Notes under the pieces: model-generated
The model's input: the letters and a program-made list of their open reading frames with translations, nothing else
Databases searched by the model: none
What the model was told of the DNA's origin: nothing
Origin: Siphonodentalium dalli
Lineage: Eukaryota; Mollusca; Scaphopoda; Gadilida; Siphonodentaliidae
Reading direction: 5' to 3'
Assembly: GCA_032622095.1 (NCBI GenBank)
Contig: CP136063.1
Span: forward strand, 142,927,950 to 142,991,949
DNA length: 64,000 bases
Shown here: piece by piece, positions 1-12,255 of the stretch
Numbering within the stretch: position 1 is the first letter of the stretch
Layout of the letters: each line of letters begins with the position of its first letter
Program-made: the position numbers and the translations under genes

Positions 1-94
1 AGTCTCAAAAACACATGTAGTTACTCAAGTTAGATCAATTTACAGACATTAGTAGTGTTCCGATCTCATAAAAGCCACGCGGGAAACACTTATA

Positions 95-487
95 ACTCAT
101 TCAATGCCGGCGACGAGATATCTCGTCGCCCGAAAGACGCCATCTACATATGTGCCAGCGACGAAATAACCTGTCGCCAAAACACCACGTGTTTTGCCTA
201 CTGGGCGAAACTCACAATTTCAATGCGGGTGCACATGATTTGAAACATGCAAACTGCGAGTCACATTTTGGAAGACATGTCAGTTTTAAGTTTTCAACGT
301 GGGGGGGGGGGGGGGGGTTGTATATACGCGCATTCGCTGATGCAAATTGTACACCATAATATAGCTGAGCATGTCGCCGTTCCAGTGACGCATCAGGCAG
401 TTCCGCGCGTCGAGGCGTTCAGGAGATAAAGCCGTCTGAATATAAGTGGTGAAAAATTATGCGCTCTGTGGGCGTGACTGAGTCTTG
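95..487. repeat. Dispersed repeat with perfect palindrome, copy 1
   Basis: This segment matches 29848-30190 along its whole length in the same orientation, with shared landmarks: GGCGACGAGATATCTCGTCG, GAAACTCACAATTTCAATG, CGTCGAGGCGTT and CTCTGTGGGCGTGACT. A perfect 22-bp self-complementary block lies at 109-130. A run of 17 G residues occupies 301-317, where the other copy has a shorter G-rich stretch. No coding capacity is convincing. It is an interspersed element of unassigned class; similarity fades just after 487. Confidence 0.75.
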
Positions 488-2334
488 CCGAGTTCAAACT
501 TGAACCCTCTGAGAGGTCAACGTATAGAGTAAATATGCTAATTGGAAACCCATTTTAATTTTGTAAAGGTCGATTTATATCAAGTCGGGCATGCCCTGAT
601 CCATCGTAGACTTGGTTTGACGCCAAACGACCTAGGAACGCTGATGTCGACAACGTGCACATTATATATCAACCAAACTCTGTACCTTAAGGGGTTCGCC
701 AAATTACAATGATAATTTACTATCGAAAAAAATGTTGATAGACTGCTCTTACAGTGTTTACGATATCGAACTGAAATTTGGTATTGTGGGAATTTTCGAT
801 GCACTGAATCAGAGAGAATTGTCACCGGATCAATTCGATGGCCCAAAATATATCATTAACACCGTAGCTACAGCACGAACTGGAAGTACGCCGCATCGCG
901 GATAGTGCGACTGTTGTAGCCCTATAGAACGGAAACAATTCATTTTAATCAAATATATAGTTATCAGTTTTGCCCACCGCCACCACCGAACATGATAGTT
1001 CTGCTCTGGAACATGTCCCGTACTCATTATCGTCAAAACAATGTGTGAACTTGAAGCACTCGATACGGCAGAGTATTTAGAGCCGTCAAATTAAATTAAG
1101 AATTAACTCCTCGGATACCCGTTCTGCTTCTCGTGGTAGAACCACATAAATGCCACATTTAATGAATAGGATACCACATTTTAGTGCGCCCGACATCCCA
1201 GATGGCATCATTAAGGACCACACTCTAAAACATGATGGCTAATCGGATCAATCTTATCAAACGAAATTGAATGGCCCCCTCTTTCAACCCGGTAGTCCGC
1301 TTTTTCGGGCATAGCGCAATTTTCGGGAGCAATACAGTATTTCCATAGATATGCACATGATTTTAGTGGTTAGCGACTTGTATATCATTTGGGTGATATT
1401 CGGTATCAATAGTACCGGTAATTGATTGATGTGTAATTATTCCTAGCAGGTATACAGCCACCGAGGGGTTTTCCTGGCCTAAATAAAGACAGCACCAGGC
1501 CTGTATGACGTCAACATTACTATTTTGGGGCAATTTTGTAATTCTTCCCTGGCGAAGATCCCCCGAAGATTCCCGATCAGTACTCGGTTGGATTCGGTAA
1601 ATTATAACACTGGCGAAGATCTCAGATACGAGAGGAATAACTCTAAATTAACACACCGCGCATAAACGAAACACAACTATTTCCTACGTATTTTAGCCCT
1701 AATATATTATCTAAAATTAAATATTTAGTTTAACCAAAATGTGGGGGTGTTCCTCATTTAAAAGGAGGGATTTATCCTGAACAGAACGGAAAATAACACA
1801 GTGTTAGAATAACGTTGCTCTGGTCTCTGGAAATCAGTCAGAAATACTTATGTGCAGCACGGCATACCAAAACTATTTTAGAGTGGGGTTCATAAAAGCT
1901 GTGTACGGCGTTTAAGATTGACGATGTCACGCAACTGAGGCTTACAAGAGACCGTACTTGAAGTTTGCATTTTCGTGACATTAATTAACCAAAAAGATTT
2001 CTTGCTGTTGTATTAATATCCTACATCTATGATTGAGAAGACAAAACTGTTCTTAACCATTTCACTGCCGATCGCGACTACAGTCGAATTAACCATACAC
2101 TGCCGATAGCGACTTGAGTCGAAATGGGGTACATGCTGCCAGCAGGACGGGTACACGTGGTGTAAATATGGCCGTCCGGTGAATATGACGCATATGATTT
2201 CCAGTGATGGGCACATACATGATATTTATATAAGTTCCAGACTATATAGCACCAGGAATCGTGTGAGATAGTGCAGATAAGAGGCAGTCTCTGTATATAG
2301 GACTATATAATCGAACCGTTATACAAGGGCACTT
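488..2334. other. Unrecognised AT-rich sequence
   Basis: No gene, RNA or element recognised. A short direct repeat (ACTGCCGAT.GCGACT followed by GTCGAA) occurs twice around 2066-2126. The open frames here are short and lack family resemblance. Confidence 0.4.
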
Positions 2335-2930
2335 GGTATGTCATGGTCACGTGGTCTTTTCATAGGTCACGTGTGTATCTCTAGCTGTCACATTTTTAAC
2401 AATAATATAAAATGGAAACTCAAATACAGCAACCTACCCAATATGTTCATCAAATGCTTATAACATAATGAAGTCGAAAAATACCTAATACATACGGCCA
2501 TACTGGTGATCCAAGATGGCCACCAAGGTCACGTGACCAATTTGAGGTGGCCAATGTGGCTCCAACATATCAATATGTCTATATGGTCCAACAACATAAG
2601 TCAGACATTTCAATATATATTATACCCGCACCTATACATGTATGTACATGGTATATGTGACCACTCACGCATAAGTTCATGATAATCACAACGGTCACAT
2701 GACCTATTCAAATATGGGTATATAGCACATATTGTATGGGTATGGGTCCCTCCCTGAAAGATGACAACTAACGTGAGAAATAAATGTTGAGAATGACCAA
2801 TTTCTGGCAATTTTCTGCTTCGATAGCACCCATATATACTAGTACCCATAAACGCATGAATAGGCATCAAACACAGCCATTAGTGTGTAAATCAAGATGG
2901 CCGCTAATGTCACGTTACCTCTATGGTGGT
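2335..2930. repeat. Degenerate spaced repeat with CACGTG-like cores
   Basis: Sites of the form GGTCACGTGACC or a one- to two-base variant recur near 2345, 2370, 2528, 2693 and 2908. Two of them follow AAGATGGCC (near 2512 and 2894). The intervals and shared flanks suggest old, strongly diverged repeat units; no element boundary is visible. Confidence 0.35.
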
Positions 2931-3129
2931 TGCGTGAGTGGCTATGAACTTGCGATACCTATTATAATTATGTCTGGTCACATATGAAGTTTCAACACAT
3001 TATTCCAAGCGATACTTGAGATACCGTATGTTACTTACATTTTTTTACACTTATATACAACCATAATGGTCGTATACATGTATTGTATGTTTGGCAGTGG
3101 GGAATCCGTCTGTGGTGCAGAGTGGTAGT

Positions 3130-4320
3130 GAAACCATTGTATAACCAAATTTGCATTGTGACACAGAACTGGTATGATAAAATATCATATTTGAAGTCAT
3201 ACAACTCAATACATTGATATCCATATGCCTTTATTTCTAAAATGTATACTAGAATAAATACACAGTGTTGAAATTGCTAAACACATTTGTGCCAAAACAA
3301 AAAACAAAAAAACTTATGGCTCTATGAATCCTTAGTATTGAATATTTTCCAAAAAAAATGCCATGTTGGACTGTTTTTTGGGTGTTTTTGTCCATTTAAA
3401 AAAAGTATTTTTGTGCACAAATAGTAAACAACAATGAACACAATTAGTGTATAATGTGTATAATCATTTGAACGTTCCTCCAAACACACTTATGTTGGAC
3501 AAAATAGGATTACATTGATTAAGCCAAACAGTTACTGGATTTCACATTATTTTAAAGAAACTGATTTCAAATTTTAATGTTGATAATGGGGCAGGTGTAA
3601 TCACAAAATGCTATAATCTTGTTAGTCATTGCAGACAAAAGTTGTAGATTATTGTTTCGTAATAATTTTTTTTAGTACTTTAGTGGAGGTATATTTAGAA
3701 CTTTATGGGCATGTTATATAGAACAATCCCGAAATAATAATTCGCCATTGAGTGGCAACAAAAAGGATCGTAGCTCTGAATATGAACATCAGATCAGGAA
3801 GCAGTAAACTCTATATGAAAGAATGTTTGTAGGAGCTGGTGATGATAAAGTTTTATGTGTCAAGATCCATGTTTTCTGATATTTTGTCAATATGGTTTCC
3901 CCTACACCATTTTTTCCGATATTCAAATTTGGAGTCAGTTTCCAGAAACATGAGTGAAATCCAGTGACATTCATTGACATACCCAATGTAACTCTATTAT
4001 TTCGACACTAAGAGTTTTAGGGTAAATGAACATTGCTTTTACTATTTTTACACAAAAACCTTTAAAATCGGACAAAAACACCCCAGAATCGCATTTTTAG
4101 AAACAAGTTAATACTGAGGATTCATTGGCCATAAGTTGATTTTCTACACAATGTTTTTGGAAATTCCTTCACAGCGTGTTTAACCATGTATAAATAAGCT
4201 ATTATGAGAAATATAGGGAATATGGATTTATATTTATTGAGTTGTATGACCTCAGATATGCTAGTTCATCCCGCCGATTCTCAACCACAGGAAAATTTGG
4301 CTGTCCATGCAATGGAAGAC
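3130..4320. repeat. Degenerate foldback element
   Basis: Two arms read as reverse complements. The left arm (about 3130-3640) and right arm (about 3830-4320) share GTCATACAACTCAATA, CTTATGGC..ATGAATCCT.AGTATT, GGTGTTTTTGTCC and ACTGGATTTCAC in the same order when one is complemented. I judge arm identity at about 70 percent, so the element is old. No transposase reading frame was found. A long-TIR MITE or an inverted pair of elements are both possible. Confidence 0.6.
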
Positions 4321-4974
4321 ACATTTTGTTTAAGAATATTTTTGTCTTCTCATTCATAGATGCATAAAGAAATCATTTTTGATTGTGCACAATCTAGAGA
4401 AGACATTAACAAAACAACAAGAAATCCCTTCATTTTTCTTTAGTTTTCAAAATACAAGACCATAAAAAAATGGATTTTAGCTATTTTGAGAAATTGCGGC
4501 TCTGAAATTAGATAAACTCCCAATTTTGGAGGCAAATAACTCGAAAACTACTGAACGTATCTGTAAAAGTTTTCTGTTCTGTATTCAAGATTGTCTACGC
4601 ACTTTACAAAATGGATATACAAATGGAAGGCCTTGTGAACAATTATTTTTGATAAACATTGTTGAAAAGCCATAAATTGAGTATTTTACCAAATGTTGAC
4701 AATTTTTTTTCACAAAATTCACAAATTCATCAATTTCGATTTTCTTGATTCTTTTTTATTTTTAGTATGCTGCTTGTGATGGGTTAAATGTACTTATTCC
4801 GAATGAGAAACTAGTGTTGCAATGAGTTTGAGGGGAAACCACAAATGCACTGGTCTTTTAACATACATGTAATACTAAAGTTCCGGTGTTGCCATCGATA
4901 TAATTGATCTATGCTCTTACGTGACTGCGCGTGCCGGTAACACACATGTGTCTTGCTGAATTATAAGGCCGAAT
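4321..4974. other. Unrecognised AT-rich sequence
   Basis: Low-complexity A/T-rich sequence; no gene or repeat unit recognised. Confidence 0.4.
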
Positions 4975-5556
4975 GTTGGGAGTTGGATTGCCGAGTGGTT
5001 AGCGTGTTTGACTACCTCGATCCTCGACAAATCAAAAGTCGGGAGCTCCGAGCGTTCCTATATAAAGTACCGTGAATGACTCGCTGAGGTGTCGTTAAGC
5101 GGTAATCATCTCCCGCCCGGTGTCATGTACAGGGATAACACTGGTTTGATCACACCGTCCCATCGGTTGGGGACGTAAATGACTGTCCCGTGTAAAACCA
5201 CGTGTGCACGATAAAGAACCCTATTGTGATCCACTGTGGGCAATGATCCACGGGTTAATGGCAAAATTTCGTGTCAAAATTCCTCCTTCAGGGCGGAAGT
5301 TGGTAAACATTCCAGGTGATGGTGTAATAGAGTTATCTCTCCTCGGTGGTGGTGGTGGTGGTGGAACACCCTCAACTGTGGTATGAAAATAGTGTATATA
5401 TATGCGGTGGTGAGGTTGAAAATGGCATTTCAGATATTGGTGTGGTGTGGTGGTGGAATACATGTAATTACCTGGTTACTCCTAAATGAGGTTGCTCACA
5501 CGTGGGCGTAAAGAAGAAAAAGTAAGTAAGTTAGTAAGTAAGTAAGTAAGTTACGC
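4975..5556 (+). mobile_element. tRNA-derived SINE
   Basis: The head at 4982-5055 resembles a tRNA gene: GGATTGCCGAGTGGTTAGCG gives a Leu/Ser-like A box, and a degraded B box (TCGGGAGCTCCGAGC) lies at about 5040. Downstream is a body with ACTGTCCCGTGT and GTGCACGATAAAGAACCC, words typical of invertebrate tRNA-derived SINEs. The 3' tail at 5521-5556 is a run of AGTA/TAAG repeats, as left by LINE-mediated priming. The B box is mutated and the body is unlike a mature tRNA, so this is not a functional tRNA gene. A GGT microsatellite sits at 5342-5363. Confidence 0.7.
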
Positions 5557-6330
5557 CGCAAAACTATATATTAGTTAGTGACAAAATAATTAGGTTATTG
5601 CTATTGCTACTGCTTATTCTTTGAATTAAGATTGATATATATATTTTGAGGCTGTGGGGAGAACTGGGACATTGTCCGTTTGTCAACATGTGAATCAGGG
5701 ACGACATGGTAGTTGGGGTGTCGCATCCCAACTTTGGTCAAAGTTTTCAATAGTTGGAGATTTCATGCCTGAAATAACATATTAAGCTGGAAAGATCAGA
5801 CCAAAGATAAGTTGAATTATTTTGATAGAGTCATTTCCAACCTGTATTTAGTGTGAAATGTGTCGTTTTATAAACAAAAATTGAATTATCTGTACAACGT
5901 ACTTGCGGCCAATATATTTGACTCAAATGGTCATCAGCGGAAATGTTCCAAACTTGTGGGTGGAGTCAGGTCGAACATTTGCAACAGTTGGAAACCTTGA
6001 GGTACCAGTTGGAAAATTCCAACCCAAGAATGGTGCAGATAGAATTTCTAAAATATAATATGGAAATCTGTGGGTCTGGTTATGGAGGGGGCGGTGCCGT
6101 TGGAAATTCTAAAGTGGACCCCCCAATCGATATGCTCTAGCTACATCCCTGGCTAGAATCCATTAAAATTGGTAGGCTGTAAAAATTGGCCAAGCATGCC
6201 TATGCAGGATTACATTACATGCATCTAGTCAAATGTATTACTATAATGAATGATACTCATTGCCATCATATGCAATTCATGCAAATTATTTACAAGTATA
6301 CCAGCAACATGCATGTGCATATATGCCTTA
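5557..6330. other. Unrecognised sequence
   Basis: No gene or recognised repeat; short open frames only. Confidence 0.4.
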
Positions 6331-8126
6331 CAATAAACACGGTGGTGAATCACGTGGTTTCGAGTTGATGAGTACCACGCATTCAAAATGGCGGAAGCGA
6401 CAGAAAACACAACGAGAAACGAAGAAAAATGTATTGAACTAGGATATGACATACTTTATAGTATTTTGGCAGCTACGAGCATATGCCTCATTATTTTTCA
6501 AACAAGTTGATACCTCATGTGTGTCCAAACTCACTTTTGTTTGCTCTAACATTCTGACCAAAAGTCGTCCGGTCAGTCGGAGGATTTTCCACGATGTGTT
6601 TACTGGTTTATTCCACGAACATTTTCTATTTTCATGCTTTTACTCTGCTTGGACCAAAAGTATTGTCACTAATGGTATGTTCATTGAAAGAAAACACATG
6701 TAGTCGGCAATATATTGAACCCTGCTTTAAAAAAATTGATTTGTCCTTGTGAATCGTAACTTTTTGTTATTAGTGATGAGTGTACACGTACCACAATTAA
6801 GTGATGAGTTACAACGAACTTGTTCAGAATCGATTGAATAGAGCACACCAAACGAGCCAACCGGCTTACAGCGAAATTTACAAAAGGAGTTCAGCAAATT
6901 AGGTCTGAAACGTCCATATAGGCAATGTGCAGGCATAATTTACTGGAATTTCGCTATAAACTGAGTCGACTTGAAGACCAAGCAAACCGCGAATGTAAGG
7001 TAATGTTCAATTGGGGTAATAAATTAAATTGTGTACCCTAGCGGTCAGATGCTCGTAGCCCGTTTATATATAACCATGGGTATATGCGAGAAATACACAA
7101 TGAAAACATTAGGCCAACATTCGCATATTTCCCTTTCATTTGCAAAATTCTGGACTGAAATGGCAAATTTTTAGTTTGAATTCTGTTACATTCTCGGAGC
7201 CAAAACGGGGGTAATCTTTATATGATTTAAGCTGTTTTCTATTTCTCTATGGGCGTCTTTTGAGACACAGACGTTTCAAATGGTGATTTATAGTATTTTA
7301 ATCATATTTTATTATTGTTATTGAAGGTACTCAATCCGATTAAGCACCCCTAAATTACTATTTCTTTGGCTTCGGGGGTAAAAAATATTTGATTCGAGTC
7401 GAGGACCCACCCATCATATGCTTTACATCTTGGGTACACAGTTTAATTTATTACCCCCATGGAACAGTACCGTAGTTTGACGATATATATAATTTTCAAG
7501 TTGAATCAGTGTTTATAGCGAAATTCCTGTAAATTAGGCTTGCACCTTGCCCATATGGACGGTTCAGACCTAATTTGCTGAACTCCTTTTTGTAACTTTC
7601 GCTGTAAGCCGGTTGTCTCGTTTGGTAACCTCTGTTTATTCAATCGATTCTGAACAAGTTCCTGGTAACTCATCACTTAATTTTGGTGCGTGTACACTAA
7701 TAACTGATTAAAAAGCTACGGTTCACAAAGAAAATACATATTTTGAAAGTAGGGTTCAATATATTGCCCACTAAATGTGCGTTCTTTCAATAAACATAAC
7801 ATTAGTAACAATACTTTTGGTCCAAGCAGAGTAAAAGCATGAAAACAGAAAATGTTCGTGGAATACACCATGTAACATCCTCCAACTGACGACTTTTGGT
7901 CAGAATGTTAGAGCAAACAAATGTGAGTTTGGACACACACGAGGTATCAACTTGTTTGAAAAATAATGTAGCATATGCTCGTAGCTAGCAAAATACTACG
8001 AAATATGTCATATCCTAGTTTATTACACTTTTCTTCGTTTCTCGTTGTGTTTTCTGTCGCTTCCGCCATTTTGAATGCGTGGTACTCATCAACTCGAAAC
8101 CACGTGATTCCCCACCGTGAATAAAT
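6331..8126. mobile_element. Large foldback element with ~700-bp arms
   Basis: The left arm (6331-7041) and right arm (7432-8126) are clear reverse complements. CACGGTGGTGAATCACGTGG opens the left arm and its complement closes the right one. Also mirrored are AAAATGGCGGAAGCGACAGA, CAAGTTGATACCTC, GAGCAAACA and GGGTAATAAATT. The ~390-bp centre (7042-7431) contains GACACAGACGTTTCAAATGG and neighbouring words that reappear, complemented, in the TTAA element at 36276-36765. No transposase is encoded. A short frame starting ATGGCGGAAGCG (6388) is present in both arms but is only about 40 codons long. This is a non-autonomous DNA element with very long inverted repeats. Confidence 0.75.
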
Positions 8127-9457
8127 TATTGTTAATGAGAATGCAAATCATGAGCCTCATGTGAAATTATTAGGTATGTTTTTACCTTTAATCTGTCCGG
8201 AGGCGAACATCTCATATATCTTTGATGTTCAATTTCTCTGTTATGATGACTTTTAGCATACAAATTTATATGTTTATGATTTGAATTTAAAATATTGTTA
8301 ATTTAAGCAGCAATAGGTAGTCCCACTTTGACACACCAATGACCCACATCTCCCAACACTGGGCCAGCTCATCCCCCCCCCAACATGTCATGTAATCAAG
8401 AGTTATATCCGTTGTAATATGCTAACCAGACATACAATATATTCCCATGTGTTCGTATATATCCAGTGTGTTAATATCATTGAGCCTTTCAACAGTTATC
8501 TACAATTACCGAAATAATTGGTTAAATTTATATATTGTCCTAGTTCTCTACAGTCTCTCCTATGATCGACGCAGAAACCAGAATTATTGTTTTCTTATTC
8601 TGGTATTGATATATAATTACAACTACTTTCGCTTTGACTAAAATGCGTGCATTTGATTGGTCAAGGCCCTTAGATACGCTTGGTAGCGACAATATTTATC
8701 AGTGGAGGGAATTGTCGTTTCCCGCATCACTGGGGATAGTGATACCTTAAAAAGTTCGCAAACCAAGTCGAATATCCATGGGGCGAATTTACCCGGAATT
8801 TTATTTTGTCCACCAATCAAATCGCAAGAAATCACTTCCGTTTCTAGTGGTAACGCAAGACGCCAAATATCAGCAAAAAATTATCGCCGATTAAACAGCA
8901 AAATAGTACATTAATTTATTTGGGGATAAAAGAATGTATTACATAACTATTCCACCATTAGTATTAGCATTTATCCAGCTTCGTGCCAATAATAATATGA
9001 CATGGCAGTGGTCATGAGAGCATAGAATGCACCTTTGTAGCGACTGTTTACTTTTCGAGTCGCCGGAGACAACAAATTCGGTGGCGAAGTTTGAGAACAC
9101 GGCTTCGGAATCGCTATCGAATCGGACTGCCTTTATGACAATACATGTTCTAGAATCGTTTTAAATAAGTGAAATTTACACCAGCAAGTACAGTTTAATA
9201 TTTTACGGGTGTGGTCTCTTGCTTTTGTGTAGTTGGAATGTCGGAAACAGCGATCGAATTGTGTGTGTTCATCTCTAACTTCCTGTCGGTCGCCCAATTT
9301 ATTCTCGACCCAATTTCCCATTTCGGTTAAAAGAGCAGCTGAGTCCAGACACAAATATCACTTGGGTATTTTTACTATTTTAGTGTTTTTAATATAGTTT
9401 CTTTAAAAAGAACTTGTTTAATCACCAACTAATATGCGGATTGTCGTAATTATAAGC
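8127..9457. other. Unrecognised sequence
   Basis: AT-rich DNA with a somewhat GC-richer patch at about 8640-9350. Frames are open on both strands there, but none resembles a known family. Confidence 0.4.
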
Positions 9458-9577
9458 AATCAACGTAGTTTTCGATGTATCTGTCGGCGTATAGAAGTGT
9501 CGCGAAATTATACAGTATGTAATTCGTCATCCGACACTTCTATACGCCGACAGATGCATCGAAAACGACGTTGATTG
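9458..9577. repeat. Palindrome with ~45-bp arms
   Basis: 9458-9502 and 9533-9577 are near-perfect complements sharing CTGTCGGCGTATAGAAGTGT, separated by a 30-bp loop. No flanking gene suggests a terminator role. A tiny MITE or foldback remnant is most likely. Confidence 0.75.
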
Positions 9578-10440
9578 CATATATAAATATCATATATTAA
9601 AATTATGTAAAAACATTTATTTCAACGATATGTTCCGATTTGGTTCACTAGTGTTTATCACAAACACATATACTGATAATATTATTATTAAGTTTATGAA
9701 ATAAATAAGATGATGTTGACATTTCTAACGATGATTTATGTGTGTTATCCGTCTATTGTCTCATATTTTCGACGTAATGTTACCAAAATCACCGTACCGC
9801 AACGGTGCGACTTAAATAATAATAGTTACGGCTGCATCATGCATGTTATAAACATGACATCGACATTCATAAACATTTTTCGAAACCATATCGGTACGTT
9901 TGCAGTTGCTTTAGTTGGACAGTTGCTCATAATTCCTCATCATAATGACAGATATATGCATACGTATGGGCCTATGCAATTGCAAAATGTGGCAATATGA
10001 AGTAATTAAGTTCAATGAACCGATTGATAAGCTATTTGAAACCATGCAGGATGTCATCACAATCACGTATATATGCGATACTTGCAAAGCATTGATACAT
10101 ACATGTACATATGTAGTTGTGGGACACATTGTTATGCGAAGTTGATATTCCAGATAAGATGCCGGTGACACAACTACATTGTATATTGGGGTTCAATGTC
10201 ACTTCTCAGTTCTCACCTATACACACCTGAATATAATTTTGAGGTGATATCACCAACTAATATATAACACAATTTGGAGGACACTTACTAACGATAATAA
10301 AAACATGCAGTTTGCCTAATCCGACATCACACAAAAGCAATACATCAGTGACACATCATTTTACTCAGGCAAGCTGCAAATCCAGGGTTGTGGGATATAA
10401 ATATGGGGGAGCAGATGACAGGTTGACCTGGAAGTCTGCA
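9578..10440. other. Unrecognised AT-rich sequence
   Basis: No element or gene recognised; overlapping short frames occur on both strands. Confidence 0.4.
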
Positions 10441-10441
10441 G

Positions 10442-10634
10442 AAATGGTTTGACAATCCAATGCGCCCACATTTCCGCCAATAAATGCATGCTTGTGAATG
10501 GACAACTTGTGTTTTCTGTTGATTTTGTTTTCGAAAATGGGGCAGGTGGGTCCAATGTGAACCAAAATTCACATAGCGAACCGTATGGTATATTTTCTGA
10601 GATTGATATCTACAAGCTATCAGATCGACCATGT
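10442..10634 (+). other. Candidate internal exon (unassigned)
   Basis: An acceptor-like GTCTGCAG ends at 10441, and a donor-like GTACGT begins at 10635. Between them one plus-strand frame is open for 64 codons and contains CMLVNGQLVFSVDFVFENG. Two minus-strand frames are open across the same interval (one contains HAFIGGNVGALDCQTI), so the coding strand is unsettled. No family was recognised and no partner exon found. It may equally be part of an unidentified element. Confidence 0.25.
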
Positions 10635-10680
10635 GTACGTATATCGTTATTGTTTACTTTGCCAGAATGCACCTAAAATA

Positions 10681-11019
10681 AAACAAAATAATATTCAAGT
10701 AGAGGTAATTTTTTTTAGAACATTCAGGCAGAAAAGGGTGAATAAAGTAAGAACACAGATATGTTTAGAATCAAGTTATTTATTTTGACGTAGGTATATA
10801 AGTGGACGAATTTAATATCATTTGAACAACTTTCTTATCTTTCTCGTGATCAATATAGGTTAAAATACATGCCAAATACAAACTAGTAGAGTGATTTCCC
10901 GTGGCAAAATCTGACGAAGAATAGAATGCACACATCATAGATTTGCAAAGTATACAAGTAGCAATCGTATATATGTCAAAGTTTGATTCTAGTAAGAACC
11001 CTGATACATATTTCCATGG
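10681..11019. other. Unrecognised AT-rich sequence
   Basis: No recognised feature. Confidence 0.4.
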
Positions 11020-11496
11020 TTTACTATAGTTTACTGTAGTAAATCTATAGTAAACATGGCTTTACCATAGTAATTATATAGTAAACGTGGTGTTACCATG
11101 GTTACTATAGTAATTTTGTGGTGTTTGCATACAAGTTTGGAGTTTCCATAATGTTTGTGGTAAAGAATATTGTTTTTGCAATTTACTATGAATAGTTTTA
11201 CCATGGATTCTGTGGTATTTGCACACCGTGTTTGGTTTGACCATAGATGTTGTGGTATATGTAGATTTTGTTGTAAATCTGTGATGAAAGTCATCAACCT
11301 CCCAACTACACTATAGTAAAACCATAGTTTTAATTTACTATGAATAGTTTTACCATGGATTCTGTGGTATTTGCACACCGTGTTTGGTTTGACCATAGAT
11401 GTTGTGGTATATGTAGCTTTTGTTGTAAAACTGTGATGAAAGTCATCAACCTCCCAACTACACTGTAGTAAAACCATGGTTTTAATTTACTATGAA
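11020..11496. repeat. 152-bp tandem repeat in an ACCATGG-rich block
   Basis: Two nearly identical 152-bp units run 11180-11331 and 11332-11483, with a partial third unit to about 11496. The preceding 160 bp is built of related palindromic words such as TTACCATGG and TTTACTATAG. The same vocabulary dominates 16690-17670, so the two blocks are probably related repeats. Long frames here arise from the tandem repetition and are not genes. Confidence 0.75.
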
Positions 11497-12255
11497 TATG
11501 AGGGTGTGTTTGGGGGTGTGTGTGGGTGTGTGTGTCTGTGTGGCCGCGATGGACTCCGAAACGGCTCGACCGATTTCGACGAAACTTGGTACGGGTACGT
11601 AGTATCACCCGGGAACCAACATAGGCCCACCCGTTTGTCCGTGCGGCATGACCTTGACCTTCGAATGACCTAGAAGTCATATCTCGGCTCCTGCTGGGCC
11701 GATTTGGACCTAATTTGGTATGTGGGTGCAGTGTGAGGCGCCGAGCCATTTCGTGACGCCCGGATGCCCGTGCGTCGTGACCTTGACCTTTTCAAATGAC
11801 ATTGAACCCTTATCTCGGGATCCGCTGGGCCGATTTCCCCCAATTTTTGGGGTGTTGGTGTAGGTTCAAACCAGGAGTAACACGGGCATGTCCGTCTGTC
11901 CGTGTGGTGTGACCTTGACATTCGAGTGACCTTGAACTCATATCTCTGGATCCGCTGAGCCGATTTCCACCGAATTTGGTGGAAACGGGTAGTGTGAAAC
12001 GCTGAGCAATTTCATCACACCCGGTTGCACATGCGGCGTGACCTTGACCTTCGAGTGACCTTGACTCTCTATCTCAGGATCCGATGTTACGATCGGGATA
12101 ACATTTCGTAGATAGGGATGGTTCGGGTAGCCAAACATTTTCAACGGGTAGCGGCGTGACCTTGACCTTTCAAATGACCTTGAACCTTGAACCGCTGGGC
12201 CGATTTCCACCATTTTCGGGGTGTTGGTGTCCCTTCAGGACGGGTACCCAGCTAG
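11497..12255 (+). mobile_element. Helitron-like element with ~129-bp satellite, type A
   Basis: After a GT-rich leader (11497-11540) come repeated units whose TGACCTTGACCTT cores, or close variants, start at 11649, 11778, 11910, 12039 and 12157 (steps of 118-132 bp). Each unit also contains a variant of TGGGCCGATTTC.ACC.AATTTGGT. The right end reads GGGTACCCAGCTAG followed by T: a small palindrome just before CTAG, as at Helitron 3' termini. The 5' end is unclear. No Rep/helicase is encoded, so the element would be non-autonomous. Confidence 0.6.

Noticed and set aside
150-429. Plus frames spanning the G run near the window start
   Set aside because: Poly-Gly comes from the 17-base G run; the same repeat copy at 29.9 kb does not keep the frame.
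4982-5055. A tRNA gene
   Set aside because: The B box is mutated, the acceptor stem does not close, and the sequence continues into a SINE body and tail.
6186-6703. Several 60-85-codon frames at 6.2-6.7 kb as genes
   Set aside because: They lie at or in the left arm of the foldback and are short, overlapping and present in complement in the right arm.
11031-11749. Two frames of 139-148 codons on the minus strand as genes
   Set aside because: They are built from the 152-bp tandem repeat and the adjoining satellite; the protein repeats exactly with the DNA unit.
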